Assembly: GCA_041305385.1 (NCBI GenBank)
Contig: JBFYLO010000068.1
Span: 1-25,777 of the forward strand
Direction of reading: 5' to 3'
Length of the DNA: 25,777 bases
From: JAKAKT01 sp041305385
GTDB taxonomy: Archaea > Micrarchaeota > Micrarchaeia > Burarchaeales > JAKAKT01
Below, one piece after another: positions 21,824-25,777 of the stretch. Below the pieces are notes generated by a model, which saw nothing but the letters and a program-made list of their open reading frames with translations, was not told where the DNA came from and did no database searches. Positions within the stretch are counted from its first letter, which is position 1. Every line of letters starts with the position of its first letter. The position numbers and the translations under genes are program-made.

Positions 21824-23230
21824 ATGAAGCTCAGCAAGGAGAATTTCTCGGAGTGGTACAGCACAGTCCTCGAGCAGATGGACATCGTCGACCTCCGCTA
21901 CCCGGTGAAGGGGATGCCTGTTTACAAAGGCTGGGGGTTCGGGATAATGAAGCGCTCATTCAACATCCTCGAGGACCTGCTCGAGAGGCACGGCCACGAG
22001 CCAATGCTCTTCCCGCTCCTGATTCCCGAGGACAACCTCAAGAAGGAAGGGGAGCACATCAAGGGATTCGAGGAGCAGATTCTCTGGGCCAGCGCGCTTA
22101 ACCCCGAGGAAGGGGAAAGGAAGCTCGCCATCAGGCCCACCTCCGAAACCGCAATCCACCCCATGCTCGCCTACTGGATTCGCACCCACGCCGACCTCCC
22201 TTTCAAGATGCACCAGACAGTCTGCGTTTACAGGTACGAGACTAAGGCTACCCGCCCGCTGATTCGGGGCCGTGAAGTTTTCTGGAACGAGGCCCACACC
22301 GCCCACGCGGGAAAGGAGGACTGCGAGCGCCAGATTAAGGAGGCAGTCGAGATTTACAAGGACTTCTTCAAGTACCTCTGCATCCCCCACAAGCTCGTCC
22401 AGCGGCCCGACCATGACAAGTTTCCAGGGGCGGACTACACGCTTGCATTCGACATGCTCATGCCCGACGGGAAAGTGCTCCAGGGAGGGACGGTCCACAA
22501 CCTCGGGGAAAATTTCGCGAAAGTTTACAATCTCACTTACGACGATGAGAAGGGTGAGAAGCAGTTCATGCACCAGACATCCTACGGGATAAGCATGAGG
22601 GCGCTTGCGCTGCTCGTTTCAGTCCACGGGGACGAGAAGGGCCTTGTTCTGCCCCCAGTGGTCGCCCCTATCCAAGTCATCGTAATCCCGATTTTCTTCG
22701 GGGACAGGGAAGCCGTGCTCGCCGAGTGCAGGAAGGTCCTCCAGGAGCTCAAGGACAAGGGAATCCGGGTGAAGATAGATGTGAGGGACCTCAGGCCAGG
22801 CGAGAAATACTACCACTGGGAAGGCAGGGGAGTTCCCTTCAGGATTGAAATCGGGCCGAAGGACATCGAGAAGAAGCAAGTAGTCCTGGTCAACAGGCTG
22901 GGGGAGAAGACCGTGGTCCCAGAGGCAGAAGTCGCTGATACGGTTCTTTCCTCCATTGTTCACATGACCGAGAAGCTCAGGGGGAGGGCAGAGGCGGACC
23001 TCAAGCTGAGAACGAAACACGCGGAGGACCTGGCAGAAGCGAAGAAGGCGATGGAAAAGCCATGTTTCATCGAGCTGGGCTGGTGCGGTTCAGAGGAATG
23101 CGCGGGAAAAATCGCCGAGGAAACAGGAGCAGAAATTCGCGGGGCTCTCTGGGGCGGAAAGGAGACCAAGGCCAAATGCGCCGTCTGCGGAAAGGAAGGG
23201 AAGATCGCTCTCGTCGCAAAGGCATACTAG
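21824..23230 (+). CDS. proS: Prolyl-tRNA synthetase, archaeal/eukaryotic type
   Basis: This 468-residue class II synthetase attaches proline to tRNA-Pro. Motif 2 (RYETKATRPLIRGREVFWNEAH, in part) and motif 3 (MRALALLVSVHGDEKG) are intact, followed by the anticodon-binding domain. The C-terminal domain has four zinc-ligand candidates (CGSEEC and CAVC), and the protein ends in the conserved terminal Tyr (AKAY) typical of archaeal enzymes. There is no bacterial editing insertion. The start is predicted to be leaderless from the TATA box at 21791-21800. A short GC stem with a T-run follows the stop. Confidence 0.97.
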   Translation: MKLSKENFSEWYSTVLEQMDIVDLRYPVKGMPVYKGWGFGIMKRSFNILEDLLERHGHEPMLFPLLIPEDNLKKEGEHIKGFEEQILWASALNPEEGERKLAIRPTSETAIHPMLAYWIRTHADLPFKMHQTVCVYRYETKATRPLIRGREVFWNEAHTAHAGKEDCERQIKEAVEIYKDFFKYLCIPHKLVQRPDHDKFPGADYTLAFDMLMPDGKVLQGGTVHNLGENFAKVYNLTYDDEKGEKQFMHQTSYGISMRALALLVSVHGDEKGLVLPPVVAPIQVIVIPIFFGDREAVLAECRKVLQELKDKGIRVKIDVRDLRPGEKYYHWEGRGVPFRIEIGPKDIEKKQVVLVNRLGEKTVVPEAEVADTVLSSIVHMTEKLRGRAEADLKLRTKHAEDLAEAKKAMEKPCFIELGWCGSEECAGKIAEETGAEIRGALWGGKETKAKCAVCGKEGKIALVAKAY

Positions 23231-23232
23231 CG

Positions 23233-23250
23233 AGCCAACGCGGGCTTTTT
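23233..23250 (+). terminator. Terminator after ProRS
   Basis: AGCC (23233-23236) pairs with GGCT (23243-23246) around AACGCG and is followed by a run of T to 23250. It begins just after the ProRS stop. The T-rich region also overlaps the probable promoter of the next gene. Confidence 0.5.
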
Positions 23251-23278
23251 ATTCTTTATTCGCCATAACAATTTACTC

Positions 23279-24865
23279 ATGGGAGACTTCCCTATTTACA
23301 GAAGCCCCAGGAGGGCAAGAAGGTCCATCAAGGATTACGGCCTCGGGAACACCGAAATAGCGAAAATGACCATCTTAGGGGTTGGCATCGGTGGTTCCAA
23401 AAGCAGTAATATTATCGCAAAATCACCATTTCTTGAGAGGAACGGATTCATATTTCCTAGGAGAAATATTATTATTAAAGCAGATGTTCTGGAGGAGGGA
23501 ATCATCTCCACAGGAGAGAGAAAAGGCTGGAATGCCGAGGCAATCCCCAAAGGCGAGCTGAGCAGGAAGGCGTTCACGCAGTGGAGCAACAGGGAGATAT
23601 GGCCATTGACAGAAGAAATATTCGGTGGAAGGTCCCTCTATATCCGCTCCGACGCATTCGGGGATGCTCTTGGGAGAGAGGCGTATACATCAGTTCCCTT
23701 TGCAAATTCGCTTGGCAATTACAAGGACCCCGAGCATCTGAAAGTCAGTTTCGCAAACGGGCTTTTCGAAGTCGTTAACAGCTATTTCTCTGATACTGCA
23801 AAAGCCTTCAGGAAGGCTGCAGGAATATTGCAACCCGGGATGTGCGTTTTCCTGTCGCAGTTCATAGGTCAGCCTTCGCATGGTTGGAACGTGCTGATGC
23901 CATTCATGAGCGCAGTCGTGAAGACCACGCTTTTCGAAGGACAGCCAGGAAAAGGGGTCGTGAGATTTGAGTATGGAATGGGCAAAGGCGCACTTACCGG
24001 AAGAAGTATTGTTGTCGAGAAAGGGAGACCAATTGAAACGATTTCTGGAAAAAAACGCTGGGGTGGCATCTACTGCTCCTGGCAGGGGGCGAGAATCACA
24101 GGTTTTTCACTGTCCCACCGGAACGAGGTTGAGTATGAAGATTCGAAATGGACTGCGCTGCACTCCGCGTTCTCGGAAGCCTATCCGCTGGCGGGCAGGA
24201 GCATGGACACTCACGGAAAGGAGCTTCTCGGCTGGCTGGTGAAATCGCTTCCGAAGCTCGAGCATGAGAACGGCTCTTCCCTTTACCTGGAACTTGTTTC
24301 CTCATCGTTCCAGAACAGGCTTAGATGGTTCGTCGTCCAGGTTGCGGATTATCCCACAATGAACGAAATCCCCGCCCCGCCCAAAGACGCCCAGTTCGTT
24401 TCGAATCTCGACTTCTATGGGCATGGCGAGATAAAAGGCAAGAAAGAAGTTTTCGTTTTCTCAAGGGAGTCATTCAGCACTGGAATGGCGAGGCAGCAGC
24501 TATCGATTATAAACGGCATTCACAAGGACTTTGTAGTCGTGCTGCCCCAAGAGGCATTGACCGGACTGAACCTGGTTGAGCTGAGCGGCTCCTGCTTCTC
24601 TAACGCATCAGCGGTGCTCGAGTATCAGATGCTCGGGGATGAGGAGTATAGGGGAACAGTTCATCAAAAGCCTTCTTATGAGCATTTCGAGCAGCTTGCC
24701 CGGGACCTGAAAACCATGTTCATACCTGTGGAGAAGCTGGAACTTTCCGGGTTCGAAAAGAGACTGCCCCCAGACGAGCCGTTGGTTTTGCGGGGGGACG
24801 TGCACATTGCCTGCGACAAGGAGAGGAGAATCGCATGGGGGAGTCTGAGAAACCTGAGCGAGTGA
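23279..24865 (+). CDS. Divergent stand-alone PEP-synthase/PPDK-like ATP-grasp protein
   Basis: I cannot give this 528-residue protein a firm function, but several segments match the PEP/pyruvate-binding (PPDK_N) ATP-grasp domain in the right order. GVGIGGSKSSNII (34-46) resembles the IGGK loop. GFIFPRR (56-62) resembles the PxP-GF strand. YIRSDAFGDALG (121-132) resembles the VRSSxxxED motif, with Arg and Ser kept. FLSQFIG (191-197) resembles the Q-x-x-V/I-G strand, and YGMGKGALTG (232-241) resembles the GLGE-x-VVSG turn. The swivelling His domain and the PEP/pyruvate barrel are absent, so ordinary PEP synthase chemistry is impossible from this gene alone. The start is probably leaderless from a T/A-rich element near 23247-23260. 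MgtC follows with its own promoter. Confidence 0.55.
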   Translation: MGDFPIYRSPRRARRSIKDYGLGNTEIAKMTILGVGIGGSKSSNIIAKSPFLERNGFIFPRRNIIIKADVLEEGIISTGERKGWNAEAIPKGELSRKAFTQWSNREIWPLTEEIFGGRSLYIRSDAFGDALGREAYTSVPFANSLGNYKDPEHLKVSFANGLFEVVNSYFSDTAKAFRKAAGILQPGMCVFLSQFIGQPSHGWNVLMPFMSAVVKTTLFEGQPGKGVVRFEYGMGKGALTGRSIVVEKGRPIETISGKKRWGGIYCSWQGARITGFSLSHRNEVEYEDSKWTALHSAFSEAYPLAGRSMDTHGKELLGWLVKSLPKLEHENGSSLYLELVSSSFQNRLRWFVVQVADYPTMNEIPAPPKDAQFVSNLDFYGHGEIKGKKEVFVFSRESFSTGMARQQLSIINGIHKDFVVVLPQEALTGLNLVELSGSCFSNASAVLEYQMLGDEEYRGTVHQKPSYEHFEQLARDLKTMFIPVEKLELSGFEKRLPPDEPLVLRGDVHIACDKERRIAWGSLRNLSE

Positions 24866-24875
24866 CTCAGCAACA

Positions 24876-24883
24876 TTTTTTAA
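24876..24883 (+). promoter_or_regulatory. TATA-like element of the mgtC-family gene
   Basis: TTTTTAAC is centred about 26 bp before the ATG at 24905, predicting a leaderless mRNA. It lies in the 39-bp gap after the PPDK-like gene. Confidence 0.45.
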
Positions 24884-24904
24884 CACGCCCCCCAAAAACC
24901 TCTC

Positions 24905-25408
24905 ATGATTGCCGATGTCGAGATGGTAATTCGCCTTTTCGAGGCCTCTTTCCTGGGGGGCCTGATAGGCTACGAGCGCGAGAAGTTCAGCAAGCCAGCC
25001 GGGCTCAGGACCAACATGCTCGTCTGCCTCGGCACAGCGCTCATAACAATCTACGCCGAAAACGCCTTCCCGGTCCCGGACAGCTGGGCCCGGGTCGCAG
25101 CAGGGGTTATAACCGGAGTCGGATTTCTCGGCGCAGGGGCAATCCTCCAGACCAAGAAGCGGGTCCGCGGGCTTACGACTGCCGCAAGCATCTGGGTCGT
25201 TGCGATAATCGGGATGGCCGTGGGAGGGGGCCAGCACCTGCCAGCGATAATCTCGACGCTGATAGTCCTGGGCATCCTCTACTTCAGCAGGATAGAAAAG
25301 AAAGTGATAAGCGTTGGCCTTCCGAAAGTCACCTGGCTTCCTATAAGGCACTTGCAACTGAGCAGAAAGGATTACATGGAGCCCAAGAACTCAAAACATC
25401 GGCGTTGA
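24905..25408 (+). CDS. MgtC/SapB-family membrane protein
   Basis: This 167-residue protein has the conserved MgtC core: GLIGYEREKFSKPAGLRT (about residues 19-36), GVGFLGAGAIL (about 72-82) and VRGLTTAAS (about 88-96). There are four or five transmembrane helices and a short basic tail. In bacteria MgtC proteins help survival at low Mg2+ and influence ATP synthase or phosphate homeostasis; archaeal functions are unproven. It lacks the roughly 80-residue C-terminal ACT-like domain of Salmonella MgtC, so it is the short SapB-like form. It lies on the same strand as the PPDK-like gene but has its own TATA element. Confidence 0.92.
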   Translation: MIADVEMVIRLFEASFLGGLIGYEREKFSKPAGLRTNMLVCLGTALITIYAENAFPVPDSWARVAAGVITGVGFLGAGAILQTKKRVRGLTTAASIWVVAIIGMAVGGGQHLPAIISTLIVLGILYFSRIEKKVISVGLPKVTWLPIRHLQLSRKDYMEPKNSKHRR

Positions 25409-25437
25409 ATAAAAAACAGAAATAGTTGGGGGGAAAC

Positions 25438-25527
25438 TTACTCCTCTTCATCACTGTCATCATCGAAGTCGTCGCTCTCCCAGTCGTCTTCCTCCTCATC
25501 CTCTTCATCTTCGTCGTCGTCCAACAC
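25438..25527 (-). CDS. Ultra-acidic 29-residue micro-protein
   Basis: This short ORF encodes 29 residues, of which 23 are Asp or Glu; the others are the start, one Leu, one Trp, one Phe and two Ser. It ends at a TAA immediately after the acidic run. The proposed GTG start has GGTGA (25536-25532) four bases upstream, and TTG at 25524 is an alternative with spacing 7. TATTTAAATA at 25571-25580 is a strong TATA box placed to give a leader of about 22 nt. The acidic codons mix GAC/GAT and GAA/GAG freely, as expected if the acidic frame is the one under selection. The function is unknown; nucleic-acid mimicry, metal binding or binding of basic proteins are possibilities. Confidence 0.5.
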   Translation of the reverse strand: MLDDDEDEEDEEEDDWESDDFDDDSDEEE

Positions 25528-25570
25528 GGCTTCACCCCGTTCGATTTATTGAGCCTGCTTACCCGTGGAA

Positions 25571-25580
25571 TATTTAAATA
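25571..25580 (-). promoter_or_regulatory. Palindromic TATA box of the acidic micro-ORF
   Basis: TATTTAAATA is a perfect palindrome and a strong archaeal TATA box. On the minus strand it predicts transcription near 25549, ahead of the GGTGA site. On the plus strand no gene follows. Confidence 0.55.
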
Positions 25581-25610
25581 CCTTTCGTCGGGTGCACAGG
25601 GGCCAGGGCG

Positions 25611-25777
25611 TTACCTAATTCTGTCCGAACAGTCCTCAAGCTGCACTGTCAGCGAGCGTATGTCGCGCGGGTCGCCGTCATTAAGAGTTAGCCTGTTGAT
25701 CTGTTCGGCAATCGCAATCATTTTTTTGATTGTCGGGTCAGTTACTTTCGGGTCAGCCAGCATGCGGTCTAAGTTCA
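25611..25777 (-). CDS. C-terminal part of an unrecognised protein (cut by the window edge)
   Basis: An open frame enters from the right edge and ends at TAA (25613-25611). It gives at least 55 residues of helical, charged sequence with motifs such as KKMIAIAEQINRL and DPRDIRSL. An internal ATG (MLADPKV) could even be the true start of a roughly 50-residue protein. I do not recognise it. It lies upstream of the acidic micro-ORF on the same strand, but the strong TATA box between them suggests separate transcription. Confidence 0.5.
   Translation of the reverse strand, partial: NLDRMLADPKVTDPTIKKMIAIAEQINRLTLNDGDPRDIRSLTVQLEDCSDRIR

Noticed and set aside
25341..25535. A basic 64-codon minus-strand frame overlapping the acidic micro-ORF.
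   Set aside because: It runs into the 3' end of the MgtC gene, and synonymous variation in the repeat codons fits the acidic frame better than this one.
1..25777. Search for CRISPR arrays, insertion sequences, rRNA genes and a RuBisCO gene.
   Set aside because: No regularly spaced repeats, transposase-like proteins, rRNA segments or RuBisCO motifs were found; the AMP pathway is therefore incomplete within this window.

Overview
The window is archaeal. It carries ribosomal protein L11, an archaeal/eukaryote-type prolyl-tRNA synthetase with a C-terminal zinc domain, an intron-containing tRNA-Leu, and the archaeal AMP-salvage pair AMP phosphorylase plus ribose-1,5-bisphosphate isomerase. It also has a class III (preflagellin-type) prepilin peptidase and COG1361-type surface proteins. 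Many genes have an AT-rich TATA box centred about 26-28 bp upstream of the start codon, which predicts leaderless mRNAs; others have GGTGA or GGAGGT Shine-Dalgarno sites. The AMP pathway, short intergenic spaces and unusual tRNA introns fit a DPANN-type archaeon (Micrarchaeota/Diapherotrites-like) or a small euryarchaeal relative. That placement is inference.

Layout. 1-3400 is a visibly AT-richer, accessory-looking segment: a bacterial-type cold-shock protein, a small membrane protein, a cysteine-rich DUF3795 protein, a Fic protein with three copies of an operator-like box, and a convergent lipoprotein with paired-cysteine repeats. 3540-3785 (minus) is tRNA-Leu(CAA) with two introns, the second in the T-loop inside a textbook bulge-helix-bulge. 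3851-6740 (plus) is a three-gene run: a disordered protein, a class V aminotransferase and a glycogen-synthase-like glycosyltransferase. A membrane protein (minus) and a prepilin peptidase (plus) then diverge from one AT-rich promoter. 8184-13971 (minus) is a five-gene run: R15P isomerase, AMP phosphorylase, L11, a membrane-anchored PQQ-type propeller and an M24 peptidase. 14258-15079 (plus) is a probable Tat-exported protein, separated from that run by a hairpin-rich spacer. 15104-16399 (minus) is an unrecognised helical protein.

16540-20764 (minus) is a PadR regulator, ABC ATPase, ABC-2 permease and COG1361 surface protein operon with a near-perfect PadR-like operator at its promoter. An M29 aminopeptidase and ProRS diverge from a single TATA box at 21791-21800. 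After ProRS come a divergent stand-alone PEP-synthase-like ATP-grasp protein, an MgtC-family membrane protein, a 29-residue ultra-acidic micro-ORF and the end of an unknown gene running off the right edge.

How the genes may work together. AMP phosphorylase and R15P isomerase convert AMP to ribulose 1,5-bisphosphate, normally for form III RuBisCO, which is not in this window. The PadR-ABC-COG1361 unit looks like an inducible export system with a surface partner. The most distinctive items are the doubly interrupted tRNA-Leu, the regulatory palindromes, the orphan PPDK_N-like protein and the acidic micro-ORF. No CRISPR array, insertion sequence or rRNA gene was seen.
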